Origin: Neonectria sp. B-13
Taxonomy: Eukaryota > Ascomycota > Sordariomycetes > Hypocreales > Nectriaceae
Direction: 5' to 3'
DNA length: 64,000 nucleotides
Assembly (NCBI GenBank): GCA_002682825.1
Contig: NOKP01000009.1
Location: forward strand, 248,001 to 312,000
Shown in pieces: positions 50,901-62,480 of this stretch. How positions within the stretch are numbered: the first letter of the stretch is position 1; every line of letters starts with the position of its first letter. The position numbers and the translations under genes are program-made. Below the pieces are notes generated by a model, which saw only the letters and a program-made list of their open reading frames with translations, did no database searches and was not told the origin of the DNA.

Positions 50901-51180
50901 ATTATCTACTTTAACAATACACAAGTACCATATATTCGTTATAGCAGTAAATAAAAAAACTTTAAACACTAGAATTATAACTGGTCTATAAATACTATTA
51001 AACCTAGCCTAGAGATTTAAAGTAATAACTTAATTTCATTAACTTTACTAGCTATTAACTATTATTATAAATAGTAAAACCGCTGTTAATTAACTTTACT
51101 CTTGAATTAAACATATAATTATCATAGAGCAATGTGTATTCACTGGAATTGGTCCTCGGCTGACGATTCTACACATCAAT
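50901..51180. other. Convergent intergenic, AT-rich island
   Basis: Bases 50925-51130 are strongly AT-rich with many TA steps, RIP-like. No gene. Confidence 0.6.
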
Positions 51181-52095
51181 CTAGTTATACAGCCCGCCAT
51201 TTGCGGACAGCACAGACCCAGTAGTCCATCGCGCATCCTCGGTGCAAAGAAAAGCCACGAGAGGCGCAATGTCGTTCACTTCTCCAATCCTTGCCGCAGC
51301 CGGAGTCGACTCAATCAGCGGCTGCATATCCTGACGGAACGACTCGTCGCTCTCGGTCCATTGATCTACCATTGTCAGCGAAACTCCACGCACGATTGTT
51401 CGACATACCTGTAGCAACCGGGCCGGGATTAACGCAGTTGACCGTGATATCGTGCGATTGGCCAAGCTCCTTCGCCCAGACGCGGACCAATGCCTCGTCC
51501 GCAGCTTTGGTCGCGCCGTACACCGTCTGCCCGGCAACGCCGAGTCGGGCGGCTGCCGAAGAGACGAAAACGATTCGGCCTCCGCGGGCAATGTGAGGAA
51601 CGACGGCTTGGGTTAGGAAGATCGGGCCTTTGACGTTGGTGTCGAAGTGAGTGGCAAAGAGATGCTCTGTCACTTCGTCAAGGTTGGCATCGACTCCTAG
51701 AGCCGCACTATTAGGTGTTAGCACAATACCGGCGGTTTGAGTGGCAGACTCGCTTGTGGATAAGAATCTCAATCTTTCCAGTCTCGCTCAGCTCCAGGGC
51801 ACTCTCGACCAGCTTCGGAATATCGTCAACGTTGGCCACGCTGGCTTGGCAGATTGATGCCTTGGGGCCAAAAGACTGGATAGTCTTTGCAACTTCCTCC
51901 GCTCGTGCTCTACTCTTTTCGCTCGTGTAGTTGACCACAACGTTGGCTCCTCGCTTGCCAAGTTGGATAGCAATTCCAGCTCCAATTCCTCTGATCAATT
52001 AGCAGGGGATGTGTCTGGGTGACTGAGACGTACCGTGAGGAGCCAGTCACAATGGCAGTCTTGCCGGTCAGGTCCAAGCCTTTGAAGTCGGACAT
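51181..52095 (-). CDS. Short-chain dehydrogenase/reductase, 260 aa
   Basis: Four exons: 52095-52034, 51990-51754, 51707-51409 and 51365-51181. Intron 2 appears to use a GC donor (GCGAGT...TAATAG). No GT donor nearby keeps phase, and the GC donor restores the expected SDR sequence 'EILIHNAALGVDANLDEVTE'. The classical SDR layout is complete: cofactor motif 'TGSSRGIGAG' (residues 18-26), Asn124 in 'FDTNVKGP', Ser150, Tyr163 and Lys167 in 'SSAAARLG..TVYGATKAA', and 'NPGPVATD'. 'NYTSEKSRA' after beta-2 suggests NADP(H). It is a typical 3-oxoacyl-ACP-reductase-like carbonyl reductase. It shares a 455-bp promoter with the amine oxidase. Confidence 0.9.
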
Positions 52096-52550
52096 TTTGT
52101 TGAGTAGTCTTATCTTTGATAGAAATAAACTGATGCAAGACGTCGGCAGATGTATTAATGGAATCGGCGATATGGAAATCAAGGCGGGCCTGCCACGATA
52201 ACAGCGTCCCAGCCCCGTTCCTCACAGCTGGGACCTTGCCAAATAAGGAACAGGCGGCAACAATACCCATCACGGCAATCGCGCCAGCAATGGATCCGTT
52301 TCCCAGCAAGGTAAGTGAAGCAACTGCGACGTCCCTAACGTTGTTATCTTCCTCCATACAAGCGTGGCGAGAAGTTGGTGGTATTTCCCTTTTAGGCAAG
52401 GCCGGCCGGAGTTGATCGGGGTGGGTCCGGCCGTGACCGGTGGTGGATATCTAGATTACGATGAACTCCCGGTCGACGAGTATAACTGCCGTGAATTTGC
52501 CCTCTTTAATACAGGTAATACTTAACATTATAGCTTCTCGGATTACCAAC
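52096..52550. promoter_or_regulatory. Divergent promoter, SDR and copper amine oxidase
   Basis: It contains a palindromic CCGGCCGG at 52402-52409 and TCCGGCCGTGACCGG at 52426-52440. Both are CGG/CCG pairs of the type bound by Zn2Cys6 proteins. Co-regulation of the two flanking genes is therefore plausible. Confidence 0.45.
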
Positions 52551-54614
52551 ATGTCATCTGCGCCACACCCTCTTGATCCGCTGACGGTGGAAGAAGTGCG
52601 GGCCGCCTCTCAAACAGTTGTCAAGCAAACCGGATGCGGCACCAACGGCATTCGATTCAAGGTCATCGACTTGGCCGAACCCCCCAAGGATCTGACCCTT
52701 CAGCACCTTCACCATGGGGGCCCAGCCCCGGACCGCAAGGCCAGGGTCTACTACCACCTCAAAACCAGCCAATCACTGGTGGTTGCCATCGTCAACGTGA
52801 CCAATCCCCGGGTTGAAAGCACTTACAACGCCCCCGATTCTCAAGGACCGGTTGACTGGACCGAGTTTGAACTCGTCAACAGGGCCTGCAACGCCCATCC
52901 CGAAGTCAAGGCCGAGATTGCCAAACTCAACCTTCCGCCCCAGTATGTCGACTCTGGCCCTGAAAAGATATTTGCTAATTATCCAGCGCTCGCATACTAA
53001 ACGATCCCTGGGCATTTGGAACTGATGACGCCAAGGAACGGCGACGGTTGTTCCAGTGCTACATGTACGCGGCGCTATCAGAGGACGGCGAAGCAAACCA
53101 CTACTCGCTCCCGCTTCCTCTCGCCCCGGTGTTTGACGCGCACACACTGGAGCTGGTAGACCTCCAGAAACTACCCATGGGCACAAATGACATGCTCGAT
53201 CCCGAGACTCAGCCCTGGGACCCGGTAAAGCCCGTCGAGTACAGCGCAAACATCATGGGAGAGGATGCGTTCCGGAAGGACCTCAAGCCTCTCCAGATCA
53301 CGCAACCCGAGGGCCCCTCCTTTAAGATCACCGGACGCCGCGTTGAGTGGCAGAAGTGGTCCTTCCAGCTGGGATGGACTCTGCGAGAGGGTCCTGTTCT
53401 GCATGACATCCGCTACGACGGCCGACCACTGTTCTACCGCGTTTCCATGAGCGAAATGACGGTTCCGTACGGCGATCCTCGCTCGCCGTACCACCGCAAG
53501 CAAGCGTTCGACCTGGGCGACTCGGGCTTCGGCCTGACGTCCAACAGCCTGAGCCTGGGCTGCGACTGTCTGGGCCACATCGCCTACTTCAGCGGCGTGC
53601 GCGTTTCCGGCGACGGCAAGCCGGTGGTCATGCCCAACGTCATCTGCATGCACGAAGTCGACGACGGCATCGGGTGGAAGCACACCAACTTCCGCAACAA
53701 CAAGTCGTCGGTCGTCCGGAACAGACAGCTCGTGGTGCAGTGCACGGCGACGGTGGCCAACTACGAGTACATCCTGGCGTTTGTCCTGGACCAGGCCGCC
53801 AACCTCCACATCGACGTGCGAGCCACCGGCATTGTGTCGACCATGCCGATCCGCCGAGGTCTTCAGGTGCCGTGGGGGACGATTGTCGCTCCGGGCGTGC
53901 TGGCCGTCAACCACCAGCATCTGTTCTGTCTCCGCGTCGATCCGTGTTTGGATGGCGACCAGAAGAACACAATCACCTACGACGACTGCATTCCGGTGAC
54001 GGACGAGCCACAGCTCGATCCTTTCGGCTGTGCCTTTAGGGTGCAGACGACGGCGATTGAGAAGCCGGGCGGCTACGATCTCGACCTGACCAAGAACCGA
54101 ACGTACAAGATCACTAACGAGCGCATCAACTCCGTCTCCGGAAAGCCGCACGGGTACAAGCTGCACGCCATTCCCAGCCAGATGCTGATGATGGGGCCCG
54201 AGACGTTCAACTACCGCCGCGGGGTGTTTACTTCCAAGCCGATCTGGGTTACCAAGTACCGCGACGACGAGCTGTGGGCGTCTGGGGAGTTTACCAACCA
54301 GAGCCGCGACGACAGCGGTATCGCGTTGTGGTCTGCGCGAGACGAGCCAGTCAAGAACGAGGACGTTGTTCTGTGGCATTCCTTCGGCATCACACACGTT
54401 ACGAGACCAGAGGGTAAGTGTCTCCTACTGGTGCAATACATGGCTAACGATTGTAGACTTCCCGGTGATGCCGGCTGAGAAGATGTCGGTCGCTTTGAAG
54501 CCTGTCAATTTCTTCGAGCTAAACCCATCCAACGATGTTCCTCGATCCTCCCAGACTCTGAACAAGTCCACTCTCGTTGGCGAACCGTGCTGCGCGCGCC
54601 CATCTCGGATCTAG
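52551..54614 (+). CDS. Copper-containing primary-amine oxidase, 658 aa
   Basis: Three exons: 52551-52942, 52987-54413 and 54457-54614. All catalytic features are present: the topaquinone precursor Tyr390 in 'ATVANYEYIL', the catalytic base Asp306 in 'AFDLGDSGFG', and copper ligands His440/His442 in 'NHQHLF' and His601 in 'GITHVTRPEDFPVMPAE'. The enzyme oxidises primary amines to aldehydes, releasing ammonia and hydrogen peroxide. The C-terminus ends PSRI, a possible weak peroxisomal PTS1 (SRI), as expected for fungal amine oxidases of microbodies. There is no signal peptide. The ATG at 52551 (MSSAPHPLDPLT) was chosen over 52461. Confidence 0.95.
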
Positions 54615-55085
54615 ACTGCAACCTGATTTACGCAGGAAAGAGACAATAAACGAGCGAAAATCTGAATCAAATATAAACATAGCTATTCACAATTGCACAA
54701 TGAGTGCCGTCATTCTGCATTTATTCGTTTGTAGCGACGAACATTGAGTCTGAAAGTCCAGGGTGTCCGTCCGACCTGCAATCGTCCCCGCAACCGATCT
54801 ACATGAAAACGATAGATGCCGAGGCAGATACGATCAGCCTTGTGATCGATCAATATTGAGAATCCGGGGAGTGTGGAGTGGCAGGCTTAGGGTGAAGTTG
54901 TGACTTGTCGTTCGGTTTACATGATCCCTGGAAATGACCATCTCCACTGCTCATGCCGGGGTATGTCCAAGACAGGAAGCTTGCATCACATGTGAACACA
55001 CTGAGCGCCAATCGTATACACTAAGATCCTTAGGTTAAATTGCTTCTTTATTATCACAAAAGTAAAGTCTATAATTATTCAAGGA
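54615..55085. other. Convergent intergenic
   Basis: It lies between the amine oxidase and receptor genes; AT-rich at 55020-55085. No gene. Confidence 0.5.
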
Positions 55086-56546
55086 TTATACGTTGGAAAG
55101 ATTAGACTTGGAGCTCCTCCGGTCCAGATCCTTCATGTGAACCAGACGCGTCTCGTCATTCTCGCCAAACTCGACAGCATACGTGCGCGAGCAGGTAATC
55201 CCTCTGGATTCCGTACGCCGGTGAGATCCGTCCACCTGGGACGTCGCGTTGGTGCCCAGCGGCCTGCTCTTGCTCTTTGCCTGTCCGTTGGTGTTGCTGG
55301 CGTAGTTGGCGTAGTACCGTCGAGATGTGCCCAGGATTTTGGGGAAGAGACGGACCAGGAGCAGGCGGATGGTGGGCATGCAGGCGCAGATGATCCCCAC
55401 GCTGATTTCGATGGTGGACCATTTGGAGACGTCGAAGTTGTCCCAGGTGGCGTTGGAGCTCTCTCTGAACCTGACGACGGCCTGGAGTCGAAGGATACTG
55501 ACGACAGTGACGCTGGGCGGGTTAGAACACTCAAGACACAGGGGAACGATGACGTACAAGGTTCCAACGCAAAACATCAATCCTACGCCAACCTTCTTCT
55601 TCCAGTCCAGGTTGAGACCCTTGAGCTGCGCCAATGGAATCACCAGCATCCAGATATCAACGGCAATGCTGATGCCGGCGTTGGAGCACGTAATGGCGCT
55701 GATGCTGGCGCAGCGTCCCTTGTGCTCGCCGTCCCACTTTTTCCAGAAATAGCTGATGGGCTGGCACTGGAAGATGGCGACGAAGACAAAGACGATGCCG
55801 AAGACGGAGTTGAAGATGACGGTTCCCCAGAGGAGTTTGCGGACGGTCGGGGTCGGGAAGATGCGCAGGTAGAAGAAGAGCAGCGCCAGTTTGAGCAGCG
55901 GGATCTGCGCAAAGTACAGGACGGCCATGATGTTGAAGTACATGCCAAACTTTGTGATTTGGTCAAACGACACGGTCCAGATGTCGCGGCCCAGCCCGTT
56001 GGCAGCGGCGCCGTGGACGTTGATGATCAGGCTCGGGGTGCTGACGACGAAGGTGACGAGGATGAACCAGTCGTCAAGCCCCAGTCCGATCTTCCAGTAG
56101 ATCTTGGAGGCGAAGCGCTGGATAACGCACAGGGCGGAGATGACGGCGAGGATGTTGGAGATGACGACGTATTCGCCCGAGCGATCTCGGATCGGGGCGT
56201 CGCAGTTGGTCATGGTCAGGTTCTTGGTGACTGGCGGTGTTAGTGAGAGCGCGGACGACGTCGACGTACGTACCAAGCGACTCCTTGACGGTGCAGCTTT
56301 TCGTCACGCACGTCGTCATGTCGAGCTGGAGATCCTCATTGGTACACATGCAGGTGGTGTTTGTGGCCGCGCATGGCGAGTTGGCCAGGGCGGTGGTAAG
56401 GCAGTCGACCTACAGAGTCAGCGAGGTTCACGAGTGCGGAGTATCAAGCATACAGCGCAATCCGGCATGTCTGCAAGAGCAGATGACGCAGCCATGGTCC
56501 GGACCGCCATCAGCCCCAATAGGAGGGCCTTCCAGATGGCCGGCAT
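55086..56546 (-). CDS. CFEM-domain PTH11-like seven-helix receptor, 442 aa
   Basis: Four exons: 56546-56454, 56409-56274, 56230-55558 and 55512-55086. The last intron is 45 bp and lacks an in-frame stop, so it can be mistaken for coding; removing it gives 'MFCVGTFVTVVSILRLQAVV', as in the family. A signal peptide is followed by an eight-Cys CFEM domain ('MPDCAVDCLTTALANSPCAATNTTCMC...MTTCVTKSC'), then seven helices of the fungal rhodopsin-like domain ('CVIQRFASKIYWKIGLGLDDW', 'FYLRIFPTPTVRKLLW'). A Ser/Arg-rich cytoplasmic tail ends it. These receptors sense surfaces or nutrients. It is divergent from the BBE oxidase by 1.9 kb. Confidence 0.92.
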
Positions 56547-58442
56547 AGTGTTGGTAGCGCGGGAGACGTGGTAAAGATCGTCGGCGAGTTTGGTAGTCAG
56601 TTCAAGTACGATCCAACCAGGAACAGCGACTTGGGAGGACCAGCGGCCCTACAGATTAAGCATCATCAAGGATTCGGGCTGGGGGAAGAAGTGAACATCT
56701 GCAAAGGCCATGGCCAACATCAAGGGGATATCCCAAAGAAGGGGCGTTTGATCTCCATGAATCAATTATTAATGAATCAACAACCCTCTTCCAGCTGAAT
56801 GGCTAGAGGCCGGCCAGTGGCGTCCGCGGGCCGCCCACCGCGACGAGAGCGGCAGCAGCTCCGCGAATCGATTGGTAGTAATCGGCCGAGCCGCGACTAA
56901 CAAACACGCGGTGCGAGGAGCATGTGGGACTTGAAACAGGAACAAAGGCCCGGAAGCGTACGGGAAGCATACGAGGGATCTATTCACGGCTGGTGTTGGT
57001 CGCGGCCGTGAGCTGACAGGAGCTCGAGCGTCGCTTGGCGTCTCAACACACGGAGCAGTGGCCAGGAGTTGTGGTTTACGGGTTGGCACTTGACGGCATA
57101 GTATAATCGTATTGGATATTGACGCTAATGAATAAACTCCGAATGTATTGTCTTTCCACTCTCGCGTGGCATCGGAGGATTCAGAGCATCGACTAGCATT
57201 CACGGGTGAGATGCGACAGCCCCAGAACAAGGCGAGAACCGCAGGGGCATTTATGGCATGATCTGCCTGCGTAGATCGTGTGGAGATAGGCCACTTCACC
57301 GTTTACGCCCGACGGAAAGTGGAGGATGCCCGTTCTAGAAGAGACGATAGCGCCAGTGAAACGCTGTGGCTGGTGCGGCGTCATTGTATCCATTGTCGGC
57401 CCATCTACGGGGCATCTTGAACTACGGGGACATTCCGACCATGGACAACAATTGGTGCCCGCCAACGCTCATCATCAACGCAAAAGGGAAGGGATCAGCG
57501 CGATCACCATGTGGGCTAAAGGAGCAGCGCAGCGATCAGGGATTCCACCGATGGCCCGAGATGTTGACCGGTTGAGACAACTTGGCGAGGGCTGACTCGT
57601 CATCTGTCGACTATTTTGGAGGTGAGTCGTGATTGTTGGTCGTCTCATCGCGAGGAGGCATCCCTCGGCTCAGGCTCAGAGGCTACGGTCAAACATCCTA
57701 GATCAAGATCAGTGGACCAGTGGAGTCGATGGAGGCGAAGCGAGGTGGAGCGTCTAGGGCTTACGAAACGACATCTTCAGCTGCTAAGTGGGTTGATGCT
57801 CCATCGCGCTCCTTTCTTCTGCTGTCGTTCTTCTGCTGTCGTTCTTTTCTTCTCCTGCCAAGTCTTCACTGCATCCTCCCGTCAATATCATAGCTAATGC
57901 GAACGCATACGTGGACCGCCGGCGTAACCTAATTCGGGATGATCCCCGGCCCTGGACATGGCGTCGACGTCCCTGTCGGATCCGGAGCACGCAAGGGGAC
58001 GAGGACAACCCTGGTGCTTATGCCGGCTAGGCTTGGCAATCTCCGGCTTTCATTCCGCGGATGCATCTCCTCGTCCGCATCGCGGCCCCACCTCCAACAA
58101 ATCTCTCAAGATTCAGTTGGCACGCATAACACAATCGCCAGGGCCGCGCTACTGTAGATATCCTGGGGTCGTCCCCCGCGACGATCCCCTGCCAAATCTC
58201 AGCTCGCTCATGCCCCCCGAGAGAGGAAAAGCCAGGCCTCAGTCTGCCCTGGAAGCGGCCTCTAGCGCGTCTCGCCTCCAGCTTAACCCCAAATTCATGC
58301 GAGCCGACGTAGCAGTCGGGAACCAACACGGCTCAGACGGATGCTGCGAATCCTACGAGCAGATGGCAGAGGCCGACGTAGATAAATAAAGGCCCTCCTG
58401 GGCTTCACGCCACTTCTCTGCCCACCCGCCTCTGTATCAGCC
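56547..58442. other. Long divergent intergenic region
   Basis: A 1.9-kb gap, GC-normal. It contains an exact 14-bp tandem duplication (TTCTGCTGTCGTTC, 57817-57844) and a TATA-like ATAAATAAA at 58382-58390, 53 bp before the BBE start. Frames of up to 143 codons exist but look like chance. Confidence 0.5.
58382..58390 (+). promoter_or_regulatory. TATA-like element
   Basis: ATAAATAAA, well placed before the ATG at 58443. Confidence 0.45.
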
Positions 58443-60225
58443 ATGAAGTTCTTCAAATCCCTCTCCTGGGTGCTTCTGCCCCTAGTCGCCATCGCGGAGC
58501 CCTGCCAGGCCAAGTGTCGATGCTTGCCCGGCGACGCGTGCTGGCCGTCGGCCGATGTGTGGAACCAGCTCAACTCGACCGTCGACGGACGGCTCATCGC
58601 CACGGTGCCCATCGGGTCGCCGTGCCACGATCCCACCTACGACGCGGCGGCGTGTGCGGAGTTGCAGACGGAGTGGAATCTTCCCCAGCTTCAGTACGTT
58701 CGATGGCGCGACGTGGAAGAGACGAGGCTAACCGGACAGCTTTAATTCCTCCTCCTCGGTGATGCAGACCTACTTTGCCAACCAGAGCTGCGATCCCTTC
58801 CTCGCCCAGTCCCGGCCCTGCGTCCTCGGAAACTACGTGTCGTACGCCGTCAAGGTCTCCACCAGCGCCCAGGTCGCCAAGGCCGTCAAGTTCGCGACCA
58901 AGTACAACATCCGCCTCGTCGTGCGCAACACGGGCCATGAGTACGTTTCAGGCAATGGCAAGATTTCGTGTTACTAACGATCCTGTAGCTACCTTGGCCG
59001 ATCCACCGGCGCCGGGGCCTTGGCCATCTGGACGCACCACATGAAGACCACCGAGGTCGTCAAGTGGTCCGACAGCATCTACACCGGCCCCGCCATCCGA
59101 GTCGGCGCTGGCATCCAGGGCGCCGACGCCGTCGAGGCCGCCCACGCCAAGGGCCTGACGGTTGTCTCCGGCGAATGCCCGACGGTCGGCCTGGCCGGCT
59201 TCACCCTGGGCGGCGGCCACTCGGCGCTCAGCAGCAGCTTCGGCCTCGGCGCGGACCAGACGCTCGAGTTCGAGGTGGTGACGGCCGCGGGAAACATCGT
59301 CACGGCGTCGGCGAGCAAGAACAGCGACCTCTACTGGGCGCTGAGCGGCGGCGGCGCGGGCAACTTCGCCGTCGTCACGTCCATGACCATCCGGGCGCAC
59401 TACACCGGCACCATCGGCGGCGCGACGCTGCAGGTGTCCGTGGCCGGCACCAACAAGACGACGTTTGACACGGCCGTGTCGCGGTTCCACGATCTCCTGC
59501 CGGCCATGATCGACCACGGCCCGACCGTCATCTACTACGTGACCAGCGGGGTGCTCGTCGTCAAGCCCATCACCCTCGTCAACTCGACCGGAGACTACGT
59601 GCGCGAAACGGTCCTGGGGCCGTTCCTCGCCGTGCTGACCGAGCTCGGCATCACGCCCGCCGTCTCCTTCACGACGCTCAACTACCGCGACCACTACGAC
59701 ACGTACATGGGCCCGCTGCCCTACGGCCACATCGGCGCGGCCCAGTACCAGTACGGCGGGCGTCTCATCCCCCGCTCCGTCATCGAGAACGACAACGAGG
59801 CCTTCCAAAAGGTCATCCGGAACCTGACGGCCAACGGCGTCATCGCCGTGGGCAGCAGTGGAACCTTCAAGCGGTACGCGGGCGTCAGCAACGCCGTGTA
59901 CCCGTCGTGGCGGACCAGCATCATGTCGATGCAGCTGGCCACGGCGTGGGACCCGACCAAGTGGGATGCCATGCTCGCCATGCAGAAGCGAATCACCAAC
60001 GAGTTTGTGCCTCTCATCTCGTCCGTCACCCCGGGAAGCGGAGCGTACATGAACGAGGCCGATTTCAACCAGCCCAACTGGAAGGAAAATTTCTACGGAG
60101 CCAACTGGGATCGTCTATTGTCCATCAAGAACAAGTGGGACCCCAACGGCGTCTTGTACAACCTCAAGGGCGTCGGTTCGGATGTCTGGACTGTTGCCGC
60201 GGATGGCAGGATGTGCAAAGCCTAA
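58443..60225 (+). CDS. Secreted BBE-type FAD-linked oxidoreductase, 562 aa
   Basis: Three exons: 58443-58693, 58740-58940 and 58989-60225. The signal peptide is MKFFKSLSWVLLPLVAIAEP. The PP-loop FAD domain includes 'FATKYNIRLVVRNTGHDYLGRSTG', whose His would bind FAD covalently, and 'SGECPTVGLAGFTLGGGHSALS', whose Cys is the second covalent site. The enzyme is thus bicovalently flavinylated, as in berberine-bridge-like oxidases. The C-terminal BBE motif has 'AYMNEADFNQPNWKENFYGANWDRLLSIKNKWDPNGVLYN'-like sequence. Members oxidise sugars, alkaloids or other metabolites with O2, usually outside the cell or in the secretory path. GC content is high compared with its neighbours. Confidence 0.93.
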
Positions 60226-60308
60226 CTCAAGCTGCGCGTTTCTAGTATATAGTTATACACTTTATTGTCTAAATGACTTATACCTCGCTCCCCTAGTTCC
60301 CTAGTTCC

Positions 60309-62368
60309 CTAGATCCGTCCTCGATCCAGGAACCTTTTGGGAATTTCAACCGTCTTTGCTCGGATGTACTCGCACGCATTCTTCCCTAGGGTATCGTAGG
60401 TCGAGCATCCGTTGTATCCTAATACGTCAGCGCCATTCATCCACATCGTAGATGACTTACCTCGGTCGAGATGGTCGTGCAGCAAGAAATGCACCGCCTT
60501 GATCCCCGGAATCTCAAACCGATCGATCGGCTTCCCCTTGTACTCCTCCGGCCCCAGCAGCTCCTTAATCTTGTCCACCGTCAGGACGCTGCGAAGCCAG
60601 TCCCACTCGTCGTCGTGCCGCACAAAGAAACCCACGTTGCAGTCGCTCGCCTTGTCGCCCGACCGCCCGAGAGCGACGTAGCCTAGCGGCGCTCGCACCG
60701 TCTCGCCCCAGGTTGTCAGCGCGGCGGGTGCCTCGGTCTCGTACGTTGGCTGCTTTGTTGGGTACGTCCTGGTGTTTTTGGGAACCGCCATGTCAACGAC
60801 CTTGTTCTCGCCAAAGAGACAGTGCACGCGGTGGTTGAGCTCCGACTGCGGGAGGAGAGACACCCAGTATTCGTAGTACGGCTTCGGGGCGACCTGTCTG
60901 ATGTCGTTGCTCAGCGAAGCCCCGGGGGCGCACTGCAGAAACACCTCCAGCACCCATCTGTTGAAGCCGTTCGGGACGTCTGGCCTCATCACTTCGGGGT
61001 CCTTGCTCTGGGCGAATACCCGGAAGTCGACGGTTGCCAGGTCCTGGTTCCGCGCGTCGATGAGCGACGACCCGTTCTGGTGGAACTTGAGCGTCGTGAA
61101 CCGGCTGATGTTGTCCCCGATGGCGTGGAGGATCTGGTCCTCGGTCACTCGGCACTTTTCTTCAATGTCGAGGCCGCAGTAGTAAATGTGCCACTCGGCT
61201 TGGAATCCCGCCGGCGCCGTGATGCCGACCTTTGTCGTCGGCGGCGGGGGCATGCCTTTTACGCCTGAGACGTGGACGGCGTCTTCGCCAACTTGGGTCA
61301 TCTTGACGCCGGTGATGTCGGCGACGACATCGCAGTTGTAGTACCACCTGTCTGTGTCAGAAACTTCCTGAGTGTGATCCGAGCAACTCACGGTCCCTGA
61401 ATCTCGTAAAGGAGCTGCGATGCAACTGTCCCGACGTTGACCGCGCCCCCGGTATCCTTCTCCTTGACGATGATGCACTCCCCCTTGGAGTCAACCTCCG
61501 CAATCGGGAACCCCATGTTGATGTGTTTCTTGGTCTTGATGAAGTCCTTGAAGCCACTGTAATAACCTCCAGTCACGTACGCTGAGCACTCGATCAAGTG
61601 GCCGGCGATGAGCGCGCCCGCCAGCTCATCCAGCATGTCAGGGGTCCAGTTGTGCCACCACCTACTCATGTTAGTCAAGTTCAACACGGTTCGAGTCTTC
61701 TTACGCAGCAAGCCCTATCACTGGAGCCGCATCGGCCACTCTCCCGCAGATGACAATGTCGGCTCCTTGTCGAAACGCCTCGGCGATCCCCAACCCGCCG
61801 AGGTACGCTTGAGCGCAGATGGGCTCCATCCCCCAGTCTTCCAGCTTCTTCCCGTGCATCAGACTCTCAAATGCCTCGCCATCCTTGATGAGTCGGTTGA
61901 CCTGGCTTGTCACATCGTCGCCCTCCACCCACGCAATGTTGAGGTCGTGTCCGGCTTCCCGGACCATCTTTTGACACACCTGCGCCAGCAGCTCGGTATC
62001 AGACGCGCCTGCGTTGACAGCCAGTTTGCACTTGTTTTTGACGAGGTTCTCGATCGCTGGCTCAAAACACTGCAGAAATGTCTCGGCGTACATGGCCGTC
62101 TTCATGCGCTCTTCCAACGTCAACTCGACCTTGGCGCCAACGGCAAGCTTCTGCTGGTTCTTGATCTTACCACTGCCATGCATGGTCATAGTCTAGATTT
62201 GTCAGTCCTGATCATGTCTCTACAATGGGCACAAACCATTTCTGCCATCCAATCGCCAATCACCGCATCAACTTCTGGATCCCCGGCCAGGGATGCAATT
62301 GCTCTGGATCTATCCGTGAAGCCACCTGAGCAGCCCGCAATACGGATCGGTCTCTTGGTGGAAGACAT
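60309..62368 (-). CDS. AtuA-like protein (DUF1446), 628 aa
   Basis: Five exons: 62368-62237, 62192-61705, 61661-61392, 61347-60461 and 60418-60309. The last intron (42 bp, GTAAGT...GCTGACGTATTAG) is a multiple of three with no stop, so it is easily overlooked. The N-terminal domain has 'IAGCSGGFTDRSRAI', 'KLAVNAGASD', 'GADIVICGRVADAAPVIGLAA' and 'HLIECSAYVTGGYYSG'; the C-terminal one has 'PLGYVALGRSGDKASDCNVGFF'. The family is named for AtuA of Pseudomonas acyclic terpene catabolism, but its reaction is not established. A TATATAAGG element lies about 105 bp upstream. It is convergent with the BBE gene. Confidence 0.9.
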
Positions 62369-62471
62369 TGCGATCACTTGCGTCTGTTCCTGTTCGCTTG
62401 TTGATTTCTTAGTATTCGCCCACAGTGCCCGGTTACAGGTGGCTCGCTGTGGGGATTAGCTCGCCTCGTTC

Positions 62472-62480
62472 CCTTATATA
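62472..62480 (-). promoter_or_regulatory. TATA box (TATATAAGG on the minus strand)
   Basis: It lies about 105 bp upstream of the AtuA-like start. Confidence 0.5.

Noticed and set aside
53171..54397. Minus-strand open frame of 408 codons
   Set aside because: Exactly antisense to the copper amine oxidase; its Val/Arg/His/Asp-rich composition is that of a high-GC antisense shadow.
55137..56243. Plus-strand open frame of 368 codons
   Set aside because: Antisense to the CFEM receptor, whose splicing and motifs are well supported; the peptide is Asp/Gly/Val-rich with no domain.
57958..58389. Plus-strand open frame of 143 codons
   Set aside because: Pro/Ser/Arg-rich, runs into the TATA region of the BBE gene; no domain.
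58948..59808. Minus-strand open frame of 286 codons
   Set aside because: Antisense shadow of the BBE oxidase.
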